A stretch of DNA of 62,127 bases from Chloroflexota bacterium (GCA_023389575.1 JAEWEG010000044.1:1-62127), one strand, 5' to 3'. Numbered from the stretch's first letter, positions 51,924-60,866 are shown. Made by a program: numbers and translations. Notes: generated by a model from the letters alone, not told the origin.

Positions 51924-53462
51924 TTAACTCATCGAATCCGTCATTCCGGGGAGAGTGGTCTCGGCGGTATGGATCAGGTTGCCGGAGCGGACGAAGGTCG
52001 TGGCCCACTCGATATCGGGGTGGAGCCAGCGGTCGTGGTCGAGATAGGGGATCTCACGGCGGACGGCGGCCCGGACCGCCTCGAGCGGGGCGCTGGACTT
52101 GAGTGGAGCATGGAAATCGCAACCCTGGGCGGCGACGAGCAGTTCGATGCCAATCACGGCGGTGGCGTTCTCGATCATGGGAAGCAGGCGGCGGGCGCCA
52201 TGGGCCGCCATCGAGACGTGGTCCTCCTGGTTGGCGGAGGTGGGGATGGAGTCGACGCTGGCGGGATGGGCGCGGCCCTTGTTCTCGGAAACCAGGGCCG
52301 CCGCGGTGACCTGCGGGATCATGAATCCGGAGTTCAGGCCGGGTTGAGGCGTGAGGAAGGCGGGCAGGCCGGAGAGGGCGGGGTCGACCAGCATCGCGAT
52401 GCGGCGTTCCGCGAGGGAACCGATCTCGCAGATGGCGAGGGCCATCATGTCGGCGGCGAAGGCGACGGGCTCGGCGTGGAAGTTGCCGCCGGAGAGGGCG
52501 GTGTCCTCGTCCGAAAAGATCAGCGGGTTATCGGTGACGCCATTGGCCTCCACGGCGAGCGTATGGGCGGTCTGGCGGAGGACATCGAGCGCGGCGCCCA
52601 TCACCTGGGGCTGGCAGCGAAGGCAATAGGGATCCTGGACGCGGGGATCGCCGACCCGGTGGGAGGAGCGGATCTCGCTGCCCGCCATCAGGTCGCGAAG
52701 GGCAGAGGCGGCTTCGATCTGTCCACGGTGGCCACGCAGGGCGTGGATGCGGTGGTCGAAGGGGGCGTCGGAGCCCCGGGCGGCGTCGGTGGAAAGCGCG
52801 CCTGTGATGAGGGCGGACTGGAAGAGCGTTTCGGCCTCGAATAGCGCGGCCAGGGCGCAGGCGGTCGAGAACTGGGTGCCATTGAGGAGCGCGAGACCTT
52901 CCTTGGGACCGAGTTCGAGCGGTTCCACGCCAACGGCGTTGAGGGCGTCCATGGCCGGGACGCGTCCAGACGGCGTGATGACCTCTCCGGCGCCGATCAT
53001 CGCGGCGGCCATGTGGGCGAGAGGGGCGAGGTCGCCAGACGCGCCGACGGAACCCTGGGCGGGAATGATCGGGATGATGTCCTGCTGGATCATCGATTCG
53101 ATCAGCCGGATGGTGGTCAGTCGAACGCCGGACGCGCCCTGGGCGAGGCTGGCGATCTTGAGGGCCATCATCATGCGGCTGATCGGGACTGGGAGCGGTT
53201 CGCCGACTCCGGCGGCATGGGAGAGGACGATGTTTCGCTGGAGGGTTTGGAGATCGGCGGCGTCGATGCGGACGTTGGCGAGCTTGCCGAAACCGGTGTT
53301 GATGCCGTAGACGGGTTCGCCGGCGGCAACGATGCGGCCGACGGCCTGGGCGGCGCGCTCGATTCCGGGAACGGCGGCCTCGTCCAGCGCCACCGGTTCG
53401 CCGTGATGGATGGAGCGCCATTCGTGGAGGGTGACGTTGCCGGGGCGGAGGGCGATCGTCAT
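51924..53462 (-). CDS. hutH: Histidine ammonia-lyase
   Basis: This 512-residue enzyme deaminates histidine to urocanate, the first step. The Ala-Ser-Gly triplet that forms the MIO prosthetic group lies in SVGASGDLAPLAHM near residue 144, with YGINTGFGKLANV near 52 carrying the catalytic Tyr. The C-terminal part includes TSANQEDHVSMAAHGARRL. ATG 53462 overlaps the hutI stop (ATGA) and follows GGAGGGG, so the longer frame running into hutI is rejected. Confidence 0.97.
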   Translation of the reverse strand: MTIALRPGNVTLHEWRSIHHGEPVALDEAAVPGIERAAQAVGRIVAAGEPVYGINTGFGKLANVRIDAADLQTLQRNIVLSHAAGVGEPLPVPISRMMMALKIASLAQGASGVRLTTIRLIESMIQQDIIPIIPAQGSVGASGDLAPLAHMAAAMIGAGEVITPSGRVPAMDALNAVGVEPLELGPKEGLALLNGTQFSTACALAALFEAETLFQSALITGALSTDAARGSDAPFDHRIHALRGHRGQIEAASALRDLMAGSEIRSSHRVGDPRVQDPYCLRCQPQVMGAALDVLRQTAHTLAVEANGVTDNPLIFSDEDTALSGGNFHAEPVAFAADMMALAICEIGSLAERRIAMLVDPALSGLPAFLTPQPGLNSGFMIPQVTAAALVSENKGRAHPASVDSIPTSANQEDHVSMAAHGARRLLPMIENATAVIGIELLVAAQGCDFHAPLKSSAPLEAVRAAVRREIPYLDHDRWLHPDIEWATTFVRSGNLIHTAETTLPGMTDSMS

Positions 53463-54697
53463 CGTCCCCTCCAGACGCGCTTGTGCAATGGATTGGAGCC
53501 CATCCGGTAGACGAGTTCGGCGGGTTGCTCCACGTTCCAGATGGCGAAATCGGCCAATTTGCCAGCCTCCAGCGATCCGGTTTCCCCGTGCAGGCCAAGG
53601 GCGCGGGCGGCGTCGCGGGTGATGCCTATGAGGCATTCCTCGACGGTGAGGCCGAAGAGCGTGGCGGCCATGTTCATGGTGAGGAGGATCGAGGTCAGCG
53701 GTGAGGTGCCGGGATTGGCGTCGGTCGCGATGGCGATCGGGACCCCCGCCTGGCGAAAGGCAGCGACCGGCGGTTTCCGCGTCTCCCGGAGGAAGTAGAA
53801 CGCGCCGGGCAACAGGACGGCGACGGTTCCCGCCTGGCCCATGGCCCGCGCGCCAGCTTCCGACGTGTATTCGAGATGGTCGGCGGAGAGCGCGCCGTAT
53901 TCGGCGGCGAGGGAGGCTCCGCCGGTATCCGACAACTGGTCGGCATGGATCTTGACCGGGAGATCATGCGCGCGGGCGGCGTCGAAGACGGCGCGGGCGT
54001 GGTCCGGCGAGAAGGCGATGCGCTCGACGAAGATGTCCACGGCGTCGATCAGGTCCTCGGCGGCGAGGGCCGGGAGCATTTCGTGGGCGACGAGGTCGAT
54101 GTAGGCATCGGCATCGCCGTTGGCCTCTGGCGGCAGGGCGTGCGCGCCGAGGAAGGTGGCGCGGACCGAGATCGGGCGAGCGTCGGCGAGGCGGCGGGCG
54201 ACTCGCAGCGACTTCCGCTCGTTCTCCAGGTCCAGCCCGTAGCCGGATTTGACCTCGATGGTGGTGACCCCCTCGGCGATCAGCTCATCGAGGCGGGGCA
54301 GTGTCTGGTGCAGGAGGTCGGCCTCGCTGGCCGCGCGAAGGGAGGAGACCGACGAGACGATGCCACCACCCTCCCGGGCGATGTCCTCGTAACTGGCTCC
54401 GGCCAGGCGGAGTTCGAACTCGCGGGCGCGGTTTCCGGCCCAGACGAGGTGGGTATGGCAATCGATGAGGCCCGGCGTGACGAGCCGGCCATCGCAGTTG
54501 GTGACGGTGACGAGGTTTTCGACCATCTCCTGGGGAAGGTCGGACTCAGGGCCGGCGTAGGCGATGCGGCCATCGAGAACGGCGATCGCGCCACGTTCCA
54601 CGATTCCAAGGCCAACGCGCGAGGGGTCGAGCGTGACGAGGTGCGCGTTGCGCCAGAGGTGGTAAGGTCCGGACTCAGCAGGATTGATGGCTGCCAT
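53459..54697 (-). CDS. hutI: Imidazolonepropionase
   Basis: This 412-residue amidohydrolase-fold enzyme opens imidazolonepropionate to N-formimidoyl-L-glutamate, the third step. The metal-binding H-x-H motif is in GLIDCHTHLVWAGNR near 78, later ligands lie in VKIHADQLSDTGGA near 240 (His, then the region DHLEYTSEAG) and the Asp ligand in IATDANPGTSPLTSI near 320. It heads the minus-strand hut operon, directly beside the putative HutC operator. The ATG follows GAGGGAAAG. Confidence 0.97.
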   Translation of the reverse strand: MAAINPAESGPYHLWRNAHLVTLDPSRVGLGIVERGAIAVLDGRIAYAGPESDLPQEMVENLVTVTNCDGRLVTPGLIDCHTHLVWAGNRAREFELRLAGASYEDIAREGGGIVSSVSSLRAASEADLLHQTLPRLDELIAEGVTTIEVKSGYGLDLENERKSLRVARRLADARPISVRATFLGAHALPPEANGDADAYIDLVAHEMLPALAAEDLIDAVDIFVERIAFSPDHARAVFDAARAHDLPVKIHADQLSDTGGASLAAEYGALSADHLEYTSEAGARAMGQAGTVAVLLPGAFYFLRETRKPPVAAFRQAGVPIAIATDANPGTSPLTSILLTMNMAATLFGLTVEECLIGITRDAARALGLHGETGSLEAGKLADFAIWNVEQPAELVYRMGSNPLHKRVWRGR

Positions 54698-54719
54698 ATC
54701 TTTCCCTCGGATTCGAGTT

Positions 54720-54745
54720 CTGATAATGTATAGACATATGTATCA
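54720..54745. promoter_or_regulatory. Putative HutC operator in the hutI-hutF divergent promoter
   Basis: TGTATAGACA (54727-54736) contains GTATAGAC, which fits the GT-n-TA-n-AC core used by HutC-subfamily GntR repressors. It overlaps the perfect palindrome ACATATGT (54734-54741) and the larger GATA...TATC arrangement. It is the only AT-rich spot in an 84-base divergent spacer and would let HutC control both hut transcripts, with urocanate as the usual inducer. Confidence 0.65.
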
Positions 54746-54781
54746 CGAGGTCCGCCAGAGCGCAAGAGGGGGTATCGCACG

Positions 54782-56137
54782 ATGATCAGTGGCCTGTTCG
54801 CGCGGCGGGCGTTGTTGCCCACGGGCTGGGCACATGATGTGCGGATCGAATGGGCGGGCGGCCGGATCACGTCGGTGACGCCGGGGGCATCGCCTCATTC
54901 CGGGGACGAGCGCCGTGAGACCGTGGTGCCGGGGTTGCCGAACCTGCACAGCCACGCCTTCCAGCGGGGAATGGCCGGACTGGCCGAGATCGCGGGGCCG
55001 GCGGCGGATACGTTCTGGACCTGGCGAGACGTCATGTACCGCTTCGCGCTTGCAATGACACCGGAGCAGATGGAGGCGATCGCGGCGCAGGCTTACATGG
55101 AAATGCTGGAATCGGGCTTCACGCGGGTGGGTGAGTTTCACTACCTGCACCACGATCCATCGGGCGCGCCCTACGCGGATATCGGGGAGATGGCGGGCAG
55201 GATCGCGGCGGCCAGCCAGAACGCCGGGATCGGGCTCACGCTCTTGCCCGTCTTCTACGCGCACGGCGATTTCGGCGGGCGGGCACCACATGAGGGGCAG
55301 CGGCGGTTCATCAACGACATGGAGAGCTACGGTCGACTTGTGGACAGGTGTCGCGAACTTGTGGCGCCAATCGCTTCCGCAAATGTCGGCGTGGCGCCTC
55401 ACAGCCTGCGGGCGGTGACCCCAGCGGAGCTAGACGAAGTCGTGGCGCTTGGTCATGAAGGACCGATCCACATCCACGCCGCGGAGCAGACGCGAGAGGT
55501 CGAGGACAGTGTCGCCGCCCTTGGCTCGCGACCGGTGGAGTGGCTGCTGGCGAACGCGGACGTGGACGATCGGTGGTGCCTGATTCACGCGACGCACATA
55601 ACCGATGTCGAGGCCGAGCCACTGGCGCGGAGCGGGGCGACCGCCGGGCTGTGTCCCATCACGGAGGCCAATCTCGGCGATGGGATCTTCGCCGCCGAGC
55701 CGTACCTGGCGGCGGGTGGCCGGTACGGCGTGGGAACCGATTCAAACGTTCGGATCGCGGCGCGTGAGGAACTACGGCAACTGGAATATTCGCAGCGGCT
55801 GGGGCTGCGGCGACGGAACGTGGTAGCGACGGAGGGTGTCGCCACCGGCCGGGCGTTGTTCGAGGCGGCCCAGGCGGGAGGAAACCAGGCGCTTGGCGTG
55901 ACGGATGGAGGGATCGCGCCAGGCGCGGCGGCCGACGTCATCTCGCTGGATTGCGAACTATGGGAAACTGGGGAGAACGACAGCATCCTCAATGGCTGGA
56001 TCTTTGCCCAGGGCGTGGTGGTTGGTGACGTCTGGACCGGCGGCACGAAGGTGGTTTCGAGTGGAAGGCACCACCGGCGTGAGATGATCGCCAGCCGGTT
56101 TCGCGAGGCGATGCGCGACCTGCGGGCCGCGACCTGA
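54782..56137 (+). CDS. hutF: Formimidoylglutamate deiminase
   Basis: This 451-residue amidohydrolase converts N-formimidoyl-glutamate to N-formyl-glutamate plus ammonia, the fourth step of the five-step Hut route. Metal motifs are PGLPNLHSHAFQRGMAG near 50-65 (H-x-H), IHIHAAEQTREVEDS near 230, LIHATHITDVE near 267 and VGTDSNVRIAAREELR near 320 with the catalytic Asp. This shape (HSHAFQR) distinguishes HutF from guanine deaminase and chlorohydrolase relatives. It is divergent from hutI and upstream of hutC. Confidence 0.95.
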   Translation: MISGLFARRALLPTGWAHDVRIEWAGGRITSVTPGASPHSGDERRETVVPGLPNLHSHAFQRGMAGLAEIAGPAADTFWTWRDVMYRFALAMTPEQMEAIAAQAYMEMLESGFTRVGEFHYLHHDPSGAPYADIGEMAGRIAAASQNAGIGLTLLPVFYAHGDFGGRAPHEGQRRFINDMESYGRLVDRCRELVAPIASANVGVAPHSLRAVTPAELDEVVALGHEGPIHIHAAEQTREVEDSVAALGSRPVEWLLANADVDDRWCLIHATHITDVEAEPLARSGATAGLCPITEANLGDGIFAAEPYLAAGGRYGVGTDSNVRIAAREELRQLEYSQRLGLRRRNVVATEGVATGRALFEAAQAGGNQALGVTDGGIAPGAAADVISLDCELWETGENDSILNGWIFAQGVVVGDVWTGGTKVVSSGRHHRREMIASRFREAMRDLRAAT

Positions 56138-56191
56138 CCTGGATGGTATCGAGTGACGGCCCGTGACCGCGAGCGGCGGGAGGAACGACGA

Positions 56192-56215
56192 ATGATGAAC
56201 GGGACAATCGCGTGA
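56192..56215 (+). CDS. Seven-codon mini-ORF coupled to hutC
   Basis: ATG 56192, placed 7 bases after GGAGGAACG, reads MMNGTIA and stops at 56213-56215. The stop overlaps the hutC GTG as GTGA. The good ribosome site serves this frame rather than the hutC GTG, so hutC translation may depend on reinitiation. This is an inference from spacing alone. Confidence 0.35.
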   Translation: MMNGTIA

Positions 56216-56952
56216 CTCCAAAGCGCCCCTCGCTGTATCGAACCATTCATTCCGACATCGTGCAGAAAATCCTCTCCGGCGCCTGGTCGCCGGGGTACCG
56301 AATACCGTCGGAGCATCATCTGGCCGACCAGTACAACTGCTCGCGGATGACGGTGAACAAGGCACTCTCGCAACTGGCGGCGGAGGGCTATATCGAACGC
56401 CGTCGCCGGGCTGGCAGCGTGGTGGCCCAACCAGTGGTGCAGTCGGCGGTGCTGGACATTCATGGTGTCGAGGACGAGGTAAACACGCTTGGGCTGCCGT
56501 ATGGCTACCGCCTGCTTTCCCGGACGGACCGGCCGATCGATCCGGCGATGGACGATCACTTCGACGGCCAAACCGGTGAGGTCCTGGATATCGCGGCGCT
56601 CCACCTCGCCGACGATCGACCGTTTTGCCTGGAGGAGCGGCGGATCAGCCTGACGACGGTGCCGGAGGCGCGGTTCGGAGATTTCGGCGATACGTCGCCG
56701 GGTTCCTGGCTCCTGGCGCGGGTGCCATGGAACCAGGCGACGCACGAGATACGGGCGGTGGGCGCCAGCGACCTGGCGGCCTCGGCGCTGGATATCCCGA
56801 AAGGCACGCCTTGCCTGGTGATCGAGCGGCGAACCTGGAACACGAGCGGGTCGATCACCCAGGTTCGCTTCACTTACCAGGGAACGCGGCACGCCGTGAC
56901 CGCCCGCTTCGCGCCGCTGGGTCCCCAGGCCGAACCGGACGCCGCCGATTAG
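56212..56952 (+). CDS. hutC: Histidine utilisation repressor, GntR/HutC family
   Basis: This 246-residue regulator has an N-terminal winged helix-turn-helix (residues about 8-75: YRTIHSDIVQKILSGAWSPG, RIPSEHHLADQYNCSRMTVN, AEGYIERRRRAG) and a C-terminal UTRA effector domain (about 95-240, with IERRTWNTSGSITQVRFTYQG). In known systems HutC represses hut genes and is released by urocanate. The GTG start is chosen by the helix alignment. It ends convergent with, and overlapping by 4 bases, the esterase gene. Confidence 0.93.
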   Translation: MTPKRPSLYRTIHSDIVQKILSGAWSPGYRIPSEHHLADQYNCSRMTVNKALSQLAAEGYIERRRRAGSVVAQPVVQSAVLDIHGVEDEVNTLGLPYGYRLLSRTDRPIDPAMDDHFDGQTGEVLDIAALHLADDRPFCLEERRISLTTVPEARFGDFGDTSPGSWLLARVPWNQATHEIRAVGASDLAASALDIPKGTPCLVIERRTWNTSGSITQVRFTYQGTRHAVTARFAPLGPQAEPDAAD

Positions 56953-57755
56953 GCGAGCATGCCACGTCCGCGCAGGAAGCTTTCGCAGAGTTCGGGCCAG
57001 GCGCTCGCTTCGGGATGGTCGGCGGCGAGGCCGAGGCCATGGACGCCGGACGGGAAGACGTGGAGCGCCAGGTCCACGCCGTTGCGGCGAAGCGCCGTGG
57101 CGAAGAGCAGGGCGTGCTCGACATCGACCACCGCGTCGTCGGCCGTATGCCAGATGAAGGTGGGTGGCGTTTCGGAGGTCACGTTGAGGTCGGCGGACAT
57201 CGCGCGACGCTGGTCTTCGGTCGAATCTGGCCCCAGGAGGTTGCCGACCGATCCGGTATGTGGCGTCCGCACGAACGAGATGACGGGATAGCAGAGGACG
57301 GCGAAATCCGGGCGGCTCGATGCCTGGCGCACCGGGTCCGCGGAGGATTGGTCGCCGGTGTCCCACTGGGTGGCGGCCGTGGCGGCGAGATGCCCGCCAG
57401 CGGAGAAGCCAAGGATCCCGATCCGGGCCGGGTCGACATTCCACTCGCTGGCGCGGGCGCGAACCATCCGAATCGCCCGCTGGGCATCGTGGAGGGGGAT
57501 TGGATGGCGGTTCGGCGCTACCCGGTAGTCGACCACGAAGGCCGCCATGCCAAGCGAGACGAGCCACTCGGCGATGGGAGCGCCTTCGTGCTCGGCGCGC
57601 ATCTGGTAGCCTCCGCCGGGGCAGACGACCATGGCGGCGACCGGCGCATCGAGGTCCGGCAGGTAGGGCGTGAGGTGCGGAATCTCGGCGGGATCGGCGC
57701 TCTGGACTTCAGCAGCGTCTCCGGGCCAGAGCGGCAGTGGTTCGTGGATGGTCAT
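56949..57755 (-). CDS. Alpha/beta hydrolase (esterase-like)
   Basis: This 268-residue single-domain hydrolase has the oxyanion-hole motif CPGGGYQMRAEHEG near 46, nucleophile elbow GFSAGGHLAA near 128 (G-x-S-x-G), Asp in WHTADDAVVD near 208 and His in PSGVHGLGLA near 240: a complete triad. The pattern resembles acetylxylan-esterase/kynurenine-formamidase-like (BD-FAE) enzymes. It is not an N-formylglutamate deformylase, so it does not supply the missing Hut step. ATG 57755 follows GAGGAA. Confidence 0.9.
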   Translation of the reverse strand: MTIHEPLPLWPGDAAEVQSADPAEIPHLTPYLPDLDAPVAAMVVCPGGGYQMRAEHEGAPIAEWLVSLGMAAFVVDYRVAPNRHPIPLHDAQRAIRMVRARASEWNVDPARIGILGFSAGGHLAATAATQWDTGDQSSADPVRQASSRPDFAVLCYPVISFVRTPHTGSVGNLLGPDSTEDQRRAMSADLNVTSETPPTFIWHTADDAVVDVEHALLFATALRRNGVDLALHVFPSGVHGLGLAADHPEASAWPELCESFLRGRGMLA

Positions 57756-57893
57756 GCGGGTTCCTCGTGTATGGGCAAGGCATTCGGACCGGCGTATCAT
57801 CGCCGATCGGACGCTCACGCGGAAGGCCACGGAAGTGTGGTCCCACACTCGGTATCGGGAACAATCATCTGCCCGGGAAGCCTGGCGGACGGC

Positions 57894-57929
57894 GGAAACC
57901 CCGTCGCGAGTGCTCGCCACGGGGGTTCC
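57894..57929 (-). terminator. Hairpin downstream of the secreted protein gene
   Basis: GGAAACCCC (57894-57902) pairs with GGGGTTCC (57922-57929), with CGCGAG/CTCG pairing inside. It lies about 30 bases past the end of the minus-strand secreted-protein gene. Confidence 0.6.
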
Positions 57930-57960
57930 GTAATTACGTGATCCGTCCAAAAAAGGTGGA

Positions 57961-58533
57961 TTACATGCCCGAGGTGGTGTCGCTCATCGACTCGTCGAAG
58001 ACGTAGACGGTAACCTGCGTCTGGTCTTCCTCCAGGTCGAACATGCCCGCGTTGTCCTCGTCAAAGATCGCGATGCCGGCCACGGTGCTCTCGCCAACTG
58101 GCGCCAGGGCGACGACGACCTTGCCATCGTCCTTGATGCCAGCCACCTGGCCGCACGCGACGATGGTGCCGAACTCCTCGTCGCTGGCGTGGACCGCGAC
58201 GACATGCTCCTCGGCGGCCAGGTCATTGAGGACGAAGTCAATTGCGCCGCTCGTCTGGGACACGGTGGTGGTGATCTCCGGACCGACGACTTCCGGTTCG
58301 CTTTCCTCATCCCCCGCGCCAACGGCGATGGCGTTGTCAAGTTGCCAGGCGGCCTCCGAGCCGGGATTGTCGCAGGTGCCCTGATGGATAGCCACCGGAT
58401 AGCCCTCCGATGGAGTTGGGGCCGGGCTGGCTTGTGGGGTGGCCTGCTGGGCCGAGACCGAGGCGGTAAGACCAACTCCCATCAGCGCCAGGGTAACAAG
58501 CATCAGGGCCGTGAGTCGCAGTCGCTTTATCAT
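57961..58533 (-). CDS. Secreted protein of unknown function
   Basis: This 190-residue exported protein has a signal peptide (LTALMLVTLALMGVGLTASVSA-like core, residues about 6-28) followed by a Pro/Ala/Thr-rich linker (TPQASPAPTPSEGYP). The mature domain has a beta-rich pattern with two Cys (GTCDNPGSE and IVACGQVAG) that may form a disulfide, and acidic surface stretches. I do not recognise a family; the N-terminal IHQGTC region looks conserved in similar secreted proteins of this kind of organism by impression only. It may be a structural or ligand-binding extracellular protein. Confidence 0.7.
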   Translation of the reverse strand: MIKRLRLTALMLVTLALMGVGLTASVSAQQATPQASPAPTPSEGYPVAIHQGTCDNPGSEAAWQLDNAIAVGAGDEESEPEVVGPEITTTVSQTSGAIDFVLNDLAAEEHVVAVHASDEEFGTIVACGQVAGIKDDGKVVVALAPVGESTVAGIAIFDEDNAGMFDLEEDQTQVTVYVFDESMSDTTSGM

Positions 58534-58957
58534 GGTCTTGCTCTCTTTCTTGCGGGGACAGCAAGCAAGGCTCGCTGGACAATTCCCAGGAGGACACCAT
58601 CGTCGTGAAGCGCGTATTGGGTTGTTATAGCGTCGGGGTGCGACCGGTCCAGGGTGGACAGATCGAGAGGCAGACGGTGGCCTGGGCGCGGCGAGGATTC
58701 AATGCGGGATGCCTCCTTTCGCGCGACTTCCGCGACAACGGCTTCGTTGCCGTTTCGCTCCCAAAGTCGTTTGGGTTGGGGACTATACCACCCCGTCAGA
58801 CGCCGGCGTCAACGTTGGAAAGCACGAGAATGCGGCTAGGCTGACTACCAGGGGCCATGCCCGGGACGCAGCCGGAACACCCCTTTCCTGACCGTCGCGA
58901 GTCCGACCGGTGAGGGCGACCAGGGGTTTTCGGCGGTGCGCGTGGGGGCTAGTCAGG
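58534..58957. other. Gene-free region
   Basis: About 420 bases with no convincing gene on either strand; a short palindrome GACGCCGGCGTC lies near 58799. The frames here are shadows without family resemblance. Confidence 0.45.
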
Positions 58958-58986
58958 TTGCGATAACGTGAGCGCGTCGCTATGAT
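58958..58986 (+). promoter_or_regulatory. Sigma-70-type promoter of the small Cys-rich protein
   Basis: TTGCGA (58958-58963), a 17-bp spacer and TATGAT (58981-58986) form a good promoter. The start codon is 55 bases downstream with GAGGAGG before it. Its boxes resemble the aspartate kinase leader promoter (TTGCGT-17-TATAGT). Confidence 0.65.
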
Positions 58987-59041
58987 GAGGCCTCTGCAAC
59001 GTCGCCTATGGAGTGCCGGAATCAGCCACGAGGAGGTCTTC

Positions 59042-59305
59042 ATGACCGAACAGGGCCAGGCGGTATCCGTTTACCTCACCACCGTAAGTCCAGCGCTACA
59101 CCCCATCATCCAGCACCTGTGCGAGGGGGAATGCCACGCGTATGGCTCGGTTCTGCAATGGTGCGAAACCCGCGGAGACTGCGTCTACGCGGTGGTCTGT
59201 CCAGGGTGCAGCGAACAGTTCCTGATCGAGGAAGATGACCTGTCGGAACTGGAGCGCTGGACCGAGGCCAATGGCGGCGCGCTCGTCTGCGGGGTCCAGC
59301 TCTAG
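59042..59305 (+). CDS. Small Cys-rich protein
   Basis: This 87-residue cytoplasmic protein has Cys pairs LCEGECHAY, QWCETRGDCVYAVVCPGC and a late CGVQL, so a zinc ribbon-like or disulfide fold is plausible. No family is recognised. A promoter and a strong ribosome site (GAGGAGG) support the gene. It is convergent with the XRE-PAS gene, only 44 bases apart. Confidence 0.72.
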   Translation: MTEQGQAVSVYLTTVSPALHPIIQHLCEGECHAYGSVLQWCETRGDCVYAVVCPGCSEQFLIEEDDLSELERWTEANGGALVCGVQL

Positions 59306-59349
59306 CGGTGACATGAACCCCCGCACCACGTGCCGGAAGGCCATGGCGG

Positions 59350-60036
59350 TTAGTCGTCGGGGCAATCCTTGACCGTGATGATCCGGAACCGCATGCCATT
59401 GTCCAACGAAATGGGCTTGCCAGTCGCGATGTAATGCGTGGTGTCCCCGTTCGAGCCGGTGGATACCATGATCTCGAACCCGTCTTCCTCGATGATTCTG
59501 CCGTACCAGCGCCCGGCGCTGGCGATAACGTGGAGTTGGTCGTCGAAAAAGACGGCGCCGTCCTCGTTGGGCGTGGCGATGGCCGAGTAGGCCGAGTTGC
59601 TCATGATGATCGAGCCCTGGGCGTCGATCACGGCGACGCCATCCTCGACGCCATCGAGCACGGAGAGCAGGAACGCCGTGGCGGCGCGGCCTCCCATGCC
59701 AGCGTTCATGCCGCTATCCGAGCCGTTCTCCTCGGAGAACGATGGCGCGGTGGCGGCGGCGCTCAATTCGAGTTCCAGGCCGATGAGGCCATCGGGGAGG
59801 GATTCGATTTCCTCCGCGCCAACCCAGCCAGAGCGCGCCAACAGGACCCCGATTGGAACCTCCAGCGCGTCCGCGATCTGTTCCAGTCGCTGGCGCCTGG
59901 GAAGCACGATACGGTCGTTTTCCAGGCGAGAGATCTCGGCCTGTCGTACACCATCGCCAACCAGTTCGGCGAGCGCCTCCTGGGTGAGACCCAGTTCCTC
60001 CCTGCGCCTCCGGATGAACTTCCCAAGTGTCGGCAT
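59350..60036 (-). CDS. XRE-type regulator with PAS-like sensor domain
   Basis: This 228-residue transcription factor has an N-terminal helix-turn-helix of the XRE/Cro type (residues about 4-60: LGKFIRRRREELGLTQEALA, RQAEISRLENDRIVLP) and a PAS-like domain from about 125 (LDGVEDGVAVIDAQGSIIMS to the C-terminus). A Gly/Ser linker separates them. It probably senses a small ligand or redox state and binds its own divergent promoter. The start at 60036 follows GAGGAG. Confidence 0.88.
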   Translation of the reverse strand: MPTLGKFIRRRREELGLTQEALAELVGDGVRQAEISRLENDRIVLPRRQRLEQIADALEVPIGVLLARSGWVGAEEIESLPDGLIGLELELSAAATAPSFSEENGSDSGMNAGMGGRAATAFLLSVLDGVEDGVAVIDAQGSIIMSNSAYSAIATPNEDGAVFFDDQLHVIASAGRWYGRIIEEDGFEIMVSTGSNGDTTHYIATGKPISLDNGMRFRIITVKDCPDD

Positions 60037-60084
60037 ACCAGGCTCCTCAGAAAGATCAGCTACCGCGTTCAACCATGTGCCGTG

Positions 60085-60125
60085 TCAACTCTTGCATATG
60101 CGCCATGCATACGGTGCATATCCAC
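60085..60125. promoter_or_regulatory. Candidate operator in the XRE-PAS/receiver divergent region
   Basis: GCATATGC (60094-60101, palindromic), GCATAC (60107-60112) and GCATAT (60116-60121) lie within 30 bases in an otherwise GC-rich spacer between divergent genes. Repeated half-sites next to an XRE gene suggest autoregulation. This is an inference. Confidence 0.4.
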
Positions 60126-60311
60126 GTTCGACGATTGTGTATCGGTTCGGGACCGGGCATCATCAACACAGTGAACTCGTGTCAATGCAGTACCCGTCGA
60201 AGTGCGTCCAGGCCGCGAATAATTATCTCACGGCTGGCTCATTTCGACATCGGCTGAACCCCTGTTTTCGTACCCTTTCGTCACTCGCGGCGGGACCCAG
60301 GAGGACCATGG

Positions 60312-60866
60312 ATGGTCACCCACGTAACAACACCAGGCAGGCTGTACGAAGACATGAATGTCGGCAATCAACACGAAACGGGCGATAGCCTGATCGTGAT
60401 GCACGCACCCGAGAGCAGGGCGACCCACGTGCTGGTGATCGACCCGGACCTGCAGGAACTGGATCGCGTGGGCGGTTTGCTCGGGGCGCAAGGGTTCAAG
60501 GTCACGCTGTCGTCAGCACTGCTTGAAATGGATTCTCTCGCGTACTTCGCGGCGGATTTGCTGGTGGTGCGCCCACCAGCCGGGAAAGCCGCGCGGTGGG
60601 AAGCGTACATCCGTGCCGTGGCTGAGGACAGCCGCCTGCGGGGTATGCCGGTTGTATGGCTGGTCAGCCCCAGGCAACGAGCGCCCGCCGTCTCGACCGC
60701 TCTCGCGCACATCCTGGTTTGTCCATGGACTCCATTCGAGTTCCTGACCCTGGTCGACTCCCTGGTCGCCAGTTCCAGGGAGTCCAGAGAGCCTTCTCAT
60801 CGACCGCCAACCCCTGGGCAGCCACTCGCTGGCTGGTTCGCCGGCGGGGCGGTTGGTAGCGACTGA
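60312..60866 (+). CDS. Receiver-like protein lacking the phospho-acceptor Asp
   Basis: This 184-residue protein has a fold like a response-regulator receiver (VLVIDPDLQELDRVGGLLGA with early acidic residues, then AQGFKVTLSSA). At the third strand, where an Asp normally accepts phosphate, the sequence is LLVVRPPAG. The later Lys/Thr region is also unclear (VVWLVSPRQRAPA). It is therefore probably a non-phosphorylated pseudo-receiver working by protein binding. It has no DNA-binding domain; the tail is a Pro/Ser-rich linker. It is divergent from the XRE-PAS gene. The start follows AGGAGG. Confidence 0.7.
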   Translation: MVTHVTTPGRLYEDMNVGNQHETGDSLIVMHAPESRATHVLVIDPDLQELDRVGGLLGAQGFKVTLSSALLEMDSLAYFAADLLVVRPPAGKAARWEAYIRAVAEDSRLRGMPVVWLVSPRQRAPAVSTALAHILVCPWTPFEFLTLVDSLVASSRESREPSHRPPTPGQPLAGWFAGGAVGSD

